In this document: piece by piece, positions 1-10,463 of the stretch
Layout of the letters: every line of letters begins with the position of its first letter
How positions within the stretch are numbered: position 1 is the stretch's first letter
NCBI GenBank assembly: GCA_964059195.1
Contig: CAXKWD010000002.1
Span: 53,656,923 to 53,720,922, forward strand
Reading direction: 5' to 3'
DNA length: 64,000 bases
Origin: Ectobius pallidus
Taxonomy: Eukaryota; Arthropoda; Insecta; Blattodea; Ectobiidae
Position numbers and translations under genes: made by a program
The notes under the pieces: model-generated
Seen by the model: the letters and a program-made list of their open reading frames with translations, nothing else
Told to the model about the DNA's origin: nothing
Databases searched by the model: none

Positions 1-107
1 TAATACATGGCTAAATCATGCATTATCCAAACAACTGGTTTATATTATGAAGACAAATTTCTGTAGTATCCATTGTGCTAAATAGATAATCTTTTTTAAT
101 TTTGCAG

Positions 108-334
108 TTGAAGACAAAGAAGTAAAGTCCAGCAAACCTACACGAGAACCCAGTGATACAGATGTTATCTTCAAAGCACTTGATATTGTAAAGTCAAGAT
201 CCGTAACACCTGAACCAGCTCACAAGACTATTAGTGCCACACAGTCCTTTTATGAGCTGCTGGGAATCAAGAATGAAGAGAATTTTGGTATCAGACACAA
301 TCAAGACTTAAGGCCTGTGCCTGTAGTGTGGTAA
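108..334 (+). CDS. 3'-terminal coding exon of an unidentified gene
   Basis: The exon follows a T-rich acceptor ending 'ttttgcag' at 101-107. The first two bases complete a codon from an exon outside the window; 74 codons follow before TAA at 332-334. The peptide is hydrophilic and charged at first (it includes 'PTREPSDTDVIFKALDIVKS'), then has a possible short helix 'SFYELLGIKNEENF', and ends in 'RPVPVVW'. I do not recognise a domain. Codon use looks like real coding sequence, the other two frames close quickly, and a possible polyadenylation signal lies about 70 bp downstream. Upstream exons are beyond the left edge. Seen: acceptor, open frame, stop. Inferred: that this is a genuine last exon. 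Confidence 0.6.
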
Positions 335-404
335 CTTTCAGAATGTTGGCCTTATCACATGAACAGATTTCTTTATTTGTTTGTAGTATCAAAGGACAGA
401 GAAA

Positions 405-410
405 ATTAAA
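405..410 (+). terminator. Possible polyadenylation signal ATTAAA
   Basis: ATTAAA, the commonest variant of AATAAA, lies 71 bp after the stop codon of the 108-334 exon. Such hexamers are frequent in AT-rich DNA, so this is only a candidate. Confidence 0.3.
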
Positions 411-1142
411 ATATTACAACAAAGACTAAACGCCATTTTATAAGGGTTAGATGGAAAATAATGTCAAGACTTCTGTAATTTTGAAGCAGAGGTAAAGCCA
501 CTTATCTTGAACAAAATATTCTCCTTATATATGCAACCTTTCTGATAAACAGATAAATATCAACCTCAGCTTCCTGTATTGCACACGCAAGCAAGTGATT
601 ACCTGTGCTTTAAGTCTTGCTCAACCATGATTTTCATTACGACCTCAGGTCCATGTGTGTGGCATGTCCCCTGGAACCTACCAGCCATTAGAGAGGTTAA
701 ACCACACAAGCAGTACATGTTCTAAGAAGATTTCTATATTAGTGCAAAACGTAATCAACAGTCTACAAACATTATCTACCCATATCTTCGATATAGTGCA
801 ATATTTTCTTGGGATTGTAACCATGTGAAGAGGTATAAATTAAGACTGAGCTTTCGGCTACTATTAGCTCTGCAACCATCTTCTGGGAAGAAGTGAGCTG
901 GGGGGGGGGGGGGTAAATGGAGTTCCCATATATTGTGAGTTGGTGGAGGACAACCAAACAGAAGATGAAAACTTATAGTGAAGCACCGGCTTCCTATTGG
1001 CTGGAATGGAAGTCTGAATCAGAGACCTGGTTTTGTTGGGGCAGGCTTATTGCTGAATTCCTGACCAAATAAGGATTTTATATTTTTTCTCCCCTTCTAA
1101 AGTTGACTATTGATCTTGTTCCACCATGCTACTGGATAAGAC
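411..1142. other. Intergenic DNA without recognisable genes
   Basis: I see no exon, transposase or tRNA-like sequence. The only conspicuous element is a run of 14 G at 900-913. Short open frames here have no coding character. Confidence 0.5.
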
Positions 1143-1152
1143 ATGTTAAGCA

Positions 1153-1407
1153 ATGAGAATATTATAGGAGAAAAATTCCTCCGGCACTGGGACTTGAACC
1201 CAGGGCCTTTGGCTATTCGCGCCAATGCTCTACCAACTGAGCTAAGCCGGAGCTCAATTCACAGCGCCAGATGGAACTTCTCTCCTATGACTGATTGCCC
1301 TAAGGTCCTGGGTTCAAGTCCCAGTGCCGGAGGAATTTTTCTCCTATAATATTCTCATGTAGTGTCCAACAGAGACAATAATCTGTGGCTCATGAATGCT
1401 TATATAT
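1153..1407 (-). mobile_element. Foldback, tRNA-like SINE-type element with 13-bp target duplication
   Basis: Two perfect 52-bp inverted arms lie at 1153-1204 and 1307-1358. Each contains the 3' half of a tRNA-like sequence (B-box-like 'GGTTCAAGTCCC' and the 3' acceptor strand). The left arm continues into a complete tRNA-like unit (1179-1251, - strand). The whole is bounded by the 13-bp direct repeat 'atgttaagcaatg' at 1143-1155 and 1408-1420, which overlaps the first bases of the left arm. A target duplication of that length suggests target-primed retrotransposition of a short RNA. A related unit is at 47202-47293, and an isolated arm end is at 35030-35052. Confidence 0.7.
1179..1251 (-). 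pseudogene. tRNA-like unit (SINE head), not a functional tRNA
   Basis: Read on the - strand, the 73 bases fit the cloverleaf length: a 7-bp acceptor stem with one mismatch next to the T arm, D arm 'GCTCAGTTGGTAGAGC', anticodon stem TTGGC/GCCAA with loop GCGAATA, a five-base variable region, and T arm CTGGG/CCCAG with loop TTCAAGT. The loop has C instead of the nearly invariant U at position 33 and T at position 37. It is also embedded in a palindromic repeat. A tRNA-derived pol III promoter head is more likely than a working tRNA. Confidence 0.6.
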
Positions 1408-1420
1408 ATGTTAAGCAATG

Positions 1421-3165
1421 TCACAGCTGTCCTCTGATAGGTTACACCCTGGTGAATCCAGACCTCACAAATGCAAGCAACTTGTCTTACTACCTGTATC
1501 ATCATGCTCAGTACTGACTACACTCATCCCAAGGACTTTTTATATTCTTATAGAAATTCTCTTCTATTTCAGACGGGATAATTACACGTTATTCCTTTTA
1601 TAAAACATATCTATCTGCACTATGTGTAGGAAGGTACAGTACTTATATTTAAATCTTGTATTTTCTGAAATTTGTTCATGTAGATAATGGAAATTTCTGT
1701 ATAACAACTGACTTCTTATTCATTGTAGAGTTTTCTTCTTCATCCTCTGGTAAGGTAATTATCAAGGGTGATTTTTTTCTTTTGCAGGAACAGGTAATTT
1801 GCCTATTCATAAATCAGAACGTATTAGTAATAAAATTTGTTAATCTTGAATCAATATCCAGCGCATTCAGAACAGAGATGTTAAAACCAGCCACCGAAAC
1901 TACCTATTTCTTTTATTGTTATGCAGCAAACTCCTAACTATCTGTGGTTGGATTATTCATACAAGGTTCTACATCCCTTTCTATTATGACCTATTATGTG
2001 GTAACATGAGCTAGTGGAGCTTGCCACCTTTTAGCACTCAGTATGGCAGTTGTCACTATAACTAGAAGACATGTCTGACTAAGTAGGCCTTTACCGAAGT
2101 CAATGCAGGAGCATCGCTCCAAATTTTTTTTTTCTTTCTTCTTCTTGTATAGGCTATATTTTAAGTGTTAGTTAGGGGATTGGCGCACCCCGGAAACAAA
2201 TCTGCCGTGAATATCCCCTTAAGAGATCTCCAGGGGTCGTTTGTGACCCGGTAGGACCACCACATCTGGCTAAATATTATTGCTAATGAATTGTGACAAA
2301 TTTAGTCACATCTATAGTATAGCCTGAAGCTAGAATAGTAACAGTTCTAACATTCGGATTGTTTGTGCACATTATGGCCCCAATTAACACATAATCTGGA
2401 GTGGACTGTATTTCATAACATGGTACAAGAAATATAGGGAATTAGTTGTGCAAAAATGTAGCCTAAGGCAAAGGCAGAAAATATTTTTCAGTGTAAACTG
2501 GACATTTTGCAAATAGAATGTTCATGTCAAAAGAAATTATTTTACAAAGAAATATGTACAAGTAAAAGTAACAGGATTGCAAAAGGAATATTTCTTTATC
2601 TCTATTTCTAGTGCGTTTTTAACATCCGTTGAACATCTGTAGATGATTTTAGCATTCTTTTCTTGCGATGATTGTATATGCATGTAGTTGGATTCTAACA
2701 TACATTGTTGTGATTTGTTTATTTTTGTAATAGAATCACATAAACTTTCCTGTAATAAGTACAATGTATTATTTTACAAAATAAACTTTTTTTTTTAAAT
2801 TTATCTTTATTCCCCCCCCCCCCCATTATTTCCTTTTGGCTAAATTCTTCACTTTTCCATAACTTTTTATTTTATTTGTAACAGTTTCAGTATTGTGTGT
2901 CATGAGACTTTCCTGGTATTAAGATCTGATAATGGTTTTTAGGGCATCTAACGGGGTGGGTAGAAGAATTGATTTTTCTGTCATCTTCTGGGAAATTGAC
3001 CAAGAGCTCTGGCTAATTGGGAATGAAAAGTTGAAGTGGGATGTGTTATTAGTCATTTTCACGGTCAATGTTGGCTAGTAGGCCTGGCTAATATTCTTAA
3101 ACAATATACTGGCCTTTCTCACTCCCAAATAGGGCATTGGCCAAAAAAAAAGGGCCATTTACACA
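1421..3165. other. Intergenic DNA, no gene recognised
   Basis: No splice-bounded exon or TE protein was recognised on either strand. A GC-richer patch at about 2165-2270 contains 'gcgcaccccgg', a word also found at the right end of the 35531-35791 MITE, but without matching inverted repeats. A run of 13 C lies at 2812-2824. Confidence 0.45.
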
Positions 3166-3790
3166 TGTAGATATCTCATTCTGTAGATCCTATGTTGAGC
3201 GAGGCTCAAAGATATAGAGCACGTCAGATCAGAACAAACGCATGTTATAAGAACAATATACAATACTGTAAGCTGCCAAACTTATTCAAGTTGGAAATAT
3301 TCATTTGTACTGTAGGTGTGAGTTATTAAAAATTCTTTGAGAGATGTTTGTATTTGCTTTTAACGCATAATATTAATGTTTCTTGGAAGCTTGTAAATTT
3401 GTACTGCAGAATAATAAGCAACCTTTTGAAAGAGATTTAATGAATTAGCTGGTAAATGTAAATCATTCGTTTTCTAGTTGTACGTCCATGTACACCGTAA
3501 TTAGTTTGATATTTATCAATATTATCTACCATATAACACATTACCGAGTATATATATTCCCCTGTCAGAGAAAGAACTTAGTTTTTCAAATAGCGGTTTA
3601 CAAGATTCCCTTTTTTCTTTCCACGTATTCTTATTGCACGTTTTTGTAATCTAAATATTTTCTCTCCATAGGAAGAGTTGCCCCAGAATATGATTCCATA
3701 TCTCGGAGAGTGAAAATATGCAAAATATACCATGAGTAATGCATCCTGTTGTAATACATCATTCAAAACCCCACCACTGGGCAATTCCAT
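3166..3790 (-). mobile_element. LINE 3' fragment (Jockey-like reverse transcriptase C-terminus)
   Basis: On the - strand the translation around 3600-3740 contains 'YGIIFWGNSS' and 'FRLQKRAIRI', typical of the region after the RT domain in Jockey/CR1-type LINEs. Decayed LINE C-terminal sequence ('VAYYSAVQIYKLP', '..NEYF') follows toward 3300. The 3' end at 3166-3240 ('tgtagatatctcattctgta') recurs at 20549-20615, marking a shared LINE 3' terminus. The copy is 5'-truncated and carries stops and frameshifts. Confidence 0.7.
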
Positions 3791-5640
3791 GGTCAAGGAC
3801 TAACATTCACAGAGAAAAGTCACTATACTGGAAGCCATTACGCCAACAATATTAAACACAGAAGAAATTGGACTATGCAGATCAACACATAAAGAACTAA
3901 AGTATTTACAAATAAACTTTGAGTTCTCTAACATTTATATGCACAGATATATTTAACTTTATAGCACCTTGTCAGGACTAACTTATTTTGGACATAGGTT
4001 TCATTTGTAGGAACAAAACCGAAAATTTCTGTGATTTGATATACATTAGGCAGATGTGTTTTATTTGTTTTGAAGTAGGTAGGTATATAGCAGCTTATGA
4101 TATGGTTCTTTAAAATATGAACCATCAGTTTAATGGTAATAAAAAATGAAATACTAGTGTCACGGACTAACTTCTGGATGTAAATCAGAAAATCACATTT
4201 ACAACATAACAAAGAGGTGGAAAGCTTAGTACATGATTTGAAACTTTTGTCTAATAATCTCAAACTCGTTTTCATTGATTCGAAGTATGTTAGTTCATGT
4301 TGAAGACGTGGTTTTGGGTTTTTCAGTCAGTGCATGGAAAATGCTTTTGAAAAGCGAGTAGTCTTCATCTTTTACAGCTCTGAAACTATTTTGGCCTTCT
4401 TTCAGCTGTTTAAGTCAACCATTTGAAAACAACTTTATTTTTTAACCCTCTTCATCAGTGTCTTGACTATTGCTAGACAAAAAATTGATTCTGAAATCCT
4501 CGTTATGAGGTTGTTGAATACAAATGTTGCATCGCTGAACCTATCACAATATTTTTTGGTTCTTTCAGCAGATGTCTTCCCCATTTTCATAGTATAGGTC
4601 TAAAAGAAGAAAGAAAAATGTGTTAACTTTTCAGAAAAGTTCGTTTTATCGAATATCGTAACTATTTTGATCTCAATTATTATAAATTTAAATTTTGGTT
4701 CTTGAAAATTAAATATGTTTCATATAAAAATAGGTTAGGCACACAAAACATTTAATTATTCTTTATTTTTCTCCACTACCCTTCACATTTTATTACAAAT
4801 ATTCTAATATCTGTGAAATATATCATTTTGAGACTCTGTGACCGTTAGTCTGTGACACCATTATTTGTGGAGAAAAAACATTCAATTTCAGTAACCAAGT
4901 GAAGGTGTACTGCTCCATACTAGTACACAGAGAATATAAAATATAATTACAATACATGCATTATTTATTGTTTTAGGTAAACTTTTACATCTTTTTTGTC
5001 ACGGACTGACAGTTTCTGTGTATTATTGGACTTCCTTCCATATATTATTTATCTAATTTGACTTCTGCAATTCAATGAAGTAATGTTTTCCCTCCATAAT
5101 AAGTAATCTTTTGTTTTATGATGAAAAAGAATCCTTGGAAAGCACTGCTGCCGTATCTGTTGGACTAAATTGTGAATGTCCATGTTCATCGTAAATTTGG
5201 TGTTTTCTATCAATTATCTAATAGATTATATTTTAAGTCCAAATTTAAAAGACAAATGCATGAAATATTTATATTTTCTGAAACTTTAACTCTTTGACTT
5301 AGAGAAACCGCAATAATTTACAATATTTGTAACATTTTATTTTTTTCAATCTGTGTCAATGTTATCATGGAATTGCCCCACTACTATTCAGTTCAATTTT
5401 TTCTTCCCAAACATTCAGAGCTCTGTCTATTTGTTCTATTTCCTGGTTTTCTTATTGGCCCCACTCACCCTAGCATTGCTTCTTTTTTTCTGTATAACAC
5501 ATAGGCCTATGTTTTCCTCAATTAGCTCAGTTCTCCCAGAGGATGACATGGAAGCAAGCTGCTGAAAGCTCAAAATCAATATTTCTACTCACCCAGTTAG
5601 AAGCCTGATAAACCATTATCAAGTTTCAGTATTATCACAA
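3791..5640. repeat. AT-rich stretch with repeated GTCACGGACTAAC-type words
   Basis: There is no recognised gene. Variants of 'gtcacggactaac' occur near 3794, 3971, 4158 and 4997, and inverted near 4848. The spacing is irregular, so this is not a simple tandem array. It could be an old TE with internal repeats. A 115-aa open frame on the - strand (3928-4275) has no family resemblance. Confidence 0.35.
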
Positions 5641-5654
5641 GAAATCTATATTTA

Positions 5655-5785
5655 TAAAGTAGAGTTGTGTGTTTGTTTGTCCTTTATTCAAATCTACAGT
5701 TTTATTCCAATCTTGATGAAACTTTGCACACTTAGCCTTCAAAACATGAGGAAAATCACTATTACATTGCATTTTTAAAAAAGCA
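5655..5785 (+). repeat. Dispersed repeat fragment of the 'tgtccgtcc / cgatttt-gatgaaactt' type
   Basis: 'tgtgtgtttgtttgtcc' followed by 'ccaatcttgatgaaacttt' resembles the arrangement at 60768-61260, where a GTCC array precedes copies of 'ggattttcatgaaactt'. It is probably a fragment of a related family. It abuts the LINE remnant on its right. Confidence 0.35.
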
Positions 5786-5794
5786 AATGGTATT

Positions 5795-6365
5795 CAGGGA
5801 ATTAAAAAACCTGGAAGTTAACCACAAGAGCATTCAGATGGCTTATAAGAGAAAGAGCAGCACCAGCCACAATGGCAATCTTCACCATAAAGAACCTAAC
5901 AGATCTGTTGTTAGATACCGCACTTACGCTTTTCAAAACAGCAATATCTCCCATAGCAACATTCGGCCTGGAACTTATATGGAACAAACTGTCGTTAAGA
6001 GATCTAGAAAGTGTCAAATCACGCTTCCTTAAGAGTAGGGAAAACTCCACCATCAAGAATGGCCTACGAGGTGCCTAAGGAAACATTCTATATCGATGAC
6101 ATCAATACTGAAATGCTGCTGGCAGCGATGGAAGCCTAAACAAAACTCTTAGAGCAAAGAAAAGTAAACAGGCAAGACCCGGCCTTCTACGTCACGGATG
6201 CCAGAGAAAATCAGGAGCAGAGACCTATCACCACATGTTTTGCTATTCATGGTTTCCACCAAAAGATATGCTGTAATAAGAACTACCACAGCCTTGATGA
6301 GAGATGTGTATGTGATCTGTGTGGCCAAAGATGTGAATGATACCACCTGGCAACATGTCATAATA
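5795..6365 (+). pseudogene. Decayed non-LTR retrotransposon ORF, C-terminal part
   Basis: Frame-shifted blocks read 'FTIKNLTDLLLDTALTLFKT' and 'ISPIATFGLELIW', then 'LRDLESVKSRFLK', as in the region after the RT of several LINE clades. Near 6296-6337 'DERCVCDLCGQRCE' resembles a C-terminal cysteine motif. The reading frame changes at least twice and stops are present, so this is a dead fragment. The RT catalytic core is absent. Confidence 0.6.
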
Positions 6366-7555
6366 GGTGAAATCCCTTATTGAGCATCGGTATTGCAAAA
6401 CATTTAACAAAGTTTAATACCCATTCAGGTGATCATTTATTTATTTAATATAGTGAGTTAGAAAAATCTACATTTTCCAGTTCAGAACTGTTTTGCAAAT
6501 GTTGAAACAGATCGCCAGTACTGGTGCTACGCATGTGCCAACAGTCATAGATTGCATGTGAGAATAAATCTAGGGTTAACCAAAATTTTTATTTTGGGGC
6601 ATTAAGGTCTGGTTCATAGGTACACTTACTGAATACAATCAGTAGGCCTATACTCAATTCAATACGAATAGACGTGTAAATGTATAATTCTGATTTTAAG
6701 TTAGACTTCATTATCAATAAGCACCAAATGTGGATAAAGAACCTACCCATATAATCTGTTTTTACTACTAATTGATTCAAACATTTTTCTACTCACTTTG
6801 TGATAAACTGCTGACAATCCTCAGCAGGAAAACGTTCATTTTAAAAATTGCAATGTACAAGTCACAGCTTTACACATATTGGACCGTCACGAATACAGTA
6901 ACTTCTAACACGAAAATCCCGCTTGCTGCATACATCTCATTTATTGTGGTTCTTCTTCTTCTTCTTACGCGATGGCCTCGGCCACTTGTGGTTAGTGCAT
7001 TAACCACGGCTTAACGTATAGACCACCGCCGTCTCGAGAATTACACTGCCTGTCCTATGCTTTATTTTAACATGGAGTTCAGAGTATTGTTAAATTGCCT
7101 AATTTATCCAGTAGAGGCGACACAGTTCACACCCAGATTGCAGCAATCACTAATCAAAATAAGCATTAAACCAAATACTCTCAATAAGAATACCGCCCAC
7201 TCTACTCTGTCCACTAGCACAGATGTGCCATCTGTTGAGTGGGAATGGGCAGCAGTCTCAGAAGCTACTTAATGAACCTATATAGCTGCAGAAATAAATT
7301 TGTTTTTCAAAGTCCTGATGACACAGTAACTTATTTTTGTGCTTGATAATGCAGGAATTAGGTCGGGAAATAACACAATTTACACTACCGCTAAAGTAAC
7401 TTACTTAAATGACGATAACGCTAATTTTTTAAGTAAAACTTCTTTAGCCGCGGTAGGGGTAAATCGAGAGCTCAAACGCTCAAAATCGTCACGAAATTAG
7501 TGAGGTGTGACGGAACGGACTGCACAAAAAAAATCAACTCAATGATTAGGCTTAT
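6366..7555. other. No gene recognised
   Basis: Two small patches differ from the AT-rich background. One at 6970-7040 has an A-box-like 'tgtggttagtgc' but no B box. A GC-richer stretch lies at 7110-7275. Nothing can be assigned. Confidence 0.4.
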
Positions 7556-8015
7556 CCAAAACTGAAAAAGCCCAAAAATTAATAATAAAAAAATCCAAAA
7601 TTTAAAAAGTTAGAAAATCCAAAATTAAAATATACAAAAAATAAAAAATCAAAGATCCAACATTTAAATAATCTAAAATTTCAAAATCAAAAAATTCAAA
7701 TAACCAAAATTAATAAGTCCAAAATTGAAAAAATAAAAAAAATCTTAATATCCAAAATTTAAAACATAAATATCCAAAATTATAAAATTCTAAAATATAA
7801 AAATACAAAAATCCAAAATAAAAAAAAAAAATACAAAACTAAAAAAATTCAATGATCTAAAATGTAAAAAAATGTAAAAATCCAAAATTAAAGAATAAAA
7901 AGGTCAGAAATTAAAAAAATTCAAAATCTAAAAAGTCCAAAAACCCAATATTAATAAGTCCAACAATCCAAAATTTGAAAAATCCAATAATCCCAAATTG
8001 AAAAAATAAAAAAAA
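7556..8015 (+). repeat. Degenerate A-rich array of 'aaaatccaaaatt'
   Basis: About 460 bp is built from irregular reiterations of 'tccaaaat' separated by A runs and 'taataa'. The period varies (roughly 15-30 bp), so it looks like an expanded and decayed low-complexity tract. It contains no coding potential. Confidence 0.75.
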
Positions 8016-8425
8016 TGTTTCACTTCTGCCGCATGGCGTTCCACACACACTTTAATTTAATAAGTATTAAAACTAATTGTTTCACTTTAATACATTTTCG
8101 TGAAAATCAGCTTTAAATTTTAATTCATACGATTTGCAAGATACTTTCTACAATATATACTTTTTTTTTAATTTGAAATTTTTACATGTAAAACAATTCG
8201 GATGGTAAGCCAATGAACATCTGAATGAATCAGTCTTGTACACACTCTAATTAACGATTTTACTTATTTCACTCTCAAAATAATTATTACAACCATAGAC
8301 GGCACATATCATGCCACCTACATAACCGGACATTTTCTTTAGGCCTATGTTGTTTATATTATTTTACTCAGGGGTGCCCACCCCCAAAAACTTCATTGCT
8401 CACCCCCAACCCAATTGCCTGTCGA

Positions 8426-9532
8426 CAAGGGCGCCCATATGATAATTTCTAGGGGGGGCAATTTTTTTAATTAATTTATTTTTTGTCGCTTTAACTTCTT
8501 GGGCCACATTGTATTTTTTTAAATAATATAATAAGTAGCCAGAAAATAATTGCGGGGAGGGTCGGAAGTGCCGGGGGGGGTTTGGAATACCCCCCAAAAA
8601 AGGGGTCGGGGGTCCATCCCAGAAAATTTTTAAATGTTGAATTAATGAAAATCACATTTTACGCTATTTTAGCACTCAAAAACTAGTTAAGGAATTTGTT
8701 TACCATACTCTAAGACACGCCAATGTAAACAAGAAAATGTTACCTAAGTCGGATGTCATCCCCGAGAAATTTTTAAATATTGAACTAATGAAAATCACAT
8801 TTTACGCTATTTTAGCACTGAAAACTAGTTATGAAATTTGTTTACCATACTCTAAGACATTTCAATGTACATAAGAAATCATTACCTAGGTGGGGGGTCC
8901 AGCCCCGGAAATTTTTAAAATATTGAATTAATGAAAATCACATTTTACGCTATTTTAGCACTAAAAAACTAGTTAGGAAATTTGTTTACCATACTCTAAG
9001 ACATGCCAATGTAAACAAGAAAATGTTACCTAAGTCGGGTGTCCACCCCGGGAAATTTTTAAATGTTGAACTAATGAAAATCTTATTTTACGCTATTTTA
9101 GCACTGAAAAACTAGTTAGCAAATTTGTTTACTATACTCTAAGACATGGCAACTTAAACATGAAATTGTTACCTAAATTATAATACTTATTACTATTTAT
9201 AAGAAAAAGTTAAATAGCACATGGAACAGTGGACATAATAGGCCTACTCATTATGTTATGAAAAGAAAATAACTGCTATATCATATTTGACACACCAACA
9301 AATGTTGTTTACTTAAATAAATATATTTTTTAAATACAAATATAGAATTTTAGGTTTTGACTCTTGGGGGTCTGAACCCCCCTTTCCTAATCCACTGTAG
9401 ATTCTGCTTCCATGTTGTCGATTTGGTAAAACTTCTGCAATTAAAATAATTGTCTTAAAAGAAAAACACCTGACGATAATAATTAATAATATACATTTTT
9501 TTCCTTGCGCCCCCCTCCCGGGTACGCCCATG
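8426..9532. mobile_element. hAT-type element nested in the outer hAT
   Basis: The left end is CAAGGGCGCCCAT and the right end, read inward, is CATGGGCGTACCC. Both are followed by G-rich tracts. Flanking octamers are 'cctgtcga' (8418-8425) and 'gctgtcga' (9533-9540), matching at 7 of 8 positions. The interior is mostly a tandem array (8621-9180). No transposase frame is present. Confidence 0.55.
8621..9180 (+). repeat. Four tandem ~143-bp repeats
   Basis: Units start near 8621, 8765, 8908 and 9051 with '(g)gaaatttttaaa', share 'cacattttacgctatttt' and 'tttgtttaccatactctaag', and end in 'gttacctaagtcgg'-like sequence. Divergence between units is about 5-15% by eye. They lie inside the inner hAT element. 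Confidence 0.85.
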
Positions 9533-9952
9533 GCTGTCGAAATTCTTCATCTTTATCTTTATAAAGAATTAAAAGAGACCTTTTGAAGTTATAGAACTTG
9601 GCCGTTTTTATTTTTAACATATAAAACTCTAATTTTGCAACAATTTTCAACCCCCGGCCAGAAAATTCATAACACGATAATATTTCCCCCCCCCCCCAGA
9701 AATTTCAACGACGCAGTATGCGTCTTAACCCCCCCCCCATGGGCACCCTGTTTTACTAGAATTTATATTATATTTTCGTACACAAAACACAACAGACAAA
9801 CGTTAAGTATATCAGCTGACAAGTAACTGCCCATTCCTGCTCACTGGCGGCGCTAGTAGTAGCGTGTCCCGGAAAAAGACAGGGAGTGGACGGTATTACT
9901 TATTGAGAGTATTTGACAACAGCTCACGGAGGAAAGAACACGGAGATGCCCT

Positions 9953-10371
9953 GGGGCGGTATTCTGTAACTTTCGTCACCAACGCATTGGTGTTGTTGAG
10001 AGCTCAACAACCGACAGCAAGATACCAACGGCCAGAGCGTGAGCGATTCTGTAACTCCCTGTTGGTATCTGGAGAACCGTTGTTGAGGCCCACCAATAAC
10101 TTTGTGAATTTTCGTGAATGTTGGCAATGAAAGTAGCTATGAGAAATCTGTCTTAACAAACTGCAATGAATATCATTGGCTGATGGAGTGCGGGAATGTG
10201 ATTTCATAATTTCCAAACTGGGCGGGAGTTTAATTTCATGTATATATTTTGAAAGTGGGCGTTTATATTACACGTACTGTCATGTTGCAAGACGCTTATA
10301 GGGGGAAAAGGCGGATTTATAATAACAGGAGAAATTCGCAAAATGCCAATGGTTTTTAGTAATGTTTACTG

Positions 10372-10463
<92 letters not shown>

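Larger units (their letters stand above)
8369..9750. mobile_element. hAT-type non-autonomous element (outer)
   Basis: The ends are CAGGGGTGCCCA on the left and, read outward, CAGGGTGCCCAT on the right. Flanks are 'ttttact' at 8362-8368 and 9751-9757, fitting an 8-bp hAT target duplication with one mismatch. Removing the nested element at 8426-9532 leaves a MITE of about 270 bp. C and G runs (12 C at 9686-9697, 10 C at 9729-9738) lie near its right end. It encodes no transposase. Confidence 0.6.

Noticed and set aside
1179..1251. Functional tRNA gene
   Set aside because: C instead of U at position 33, T at 37, a mismatch in the acceptor stem, and location in a palindromic repeat with a target duplication.
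1143..1349. 68-aa frame resembling a small protein
   Set aside because: Reads straight through the foldback tRNA-like element.
3928..4275. 115-aa frame on the - strand
   Set aside because: No family resemblance, no exon context, AT-rich composition.
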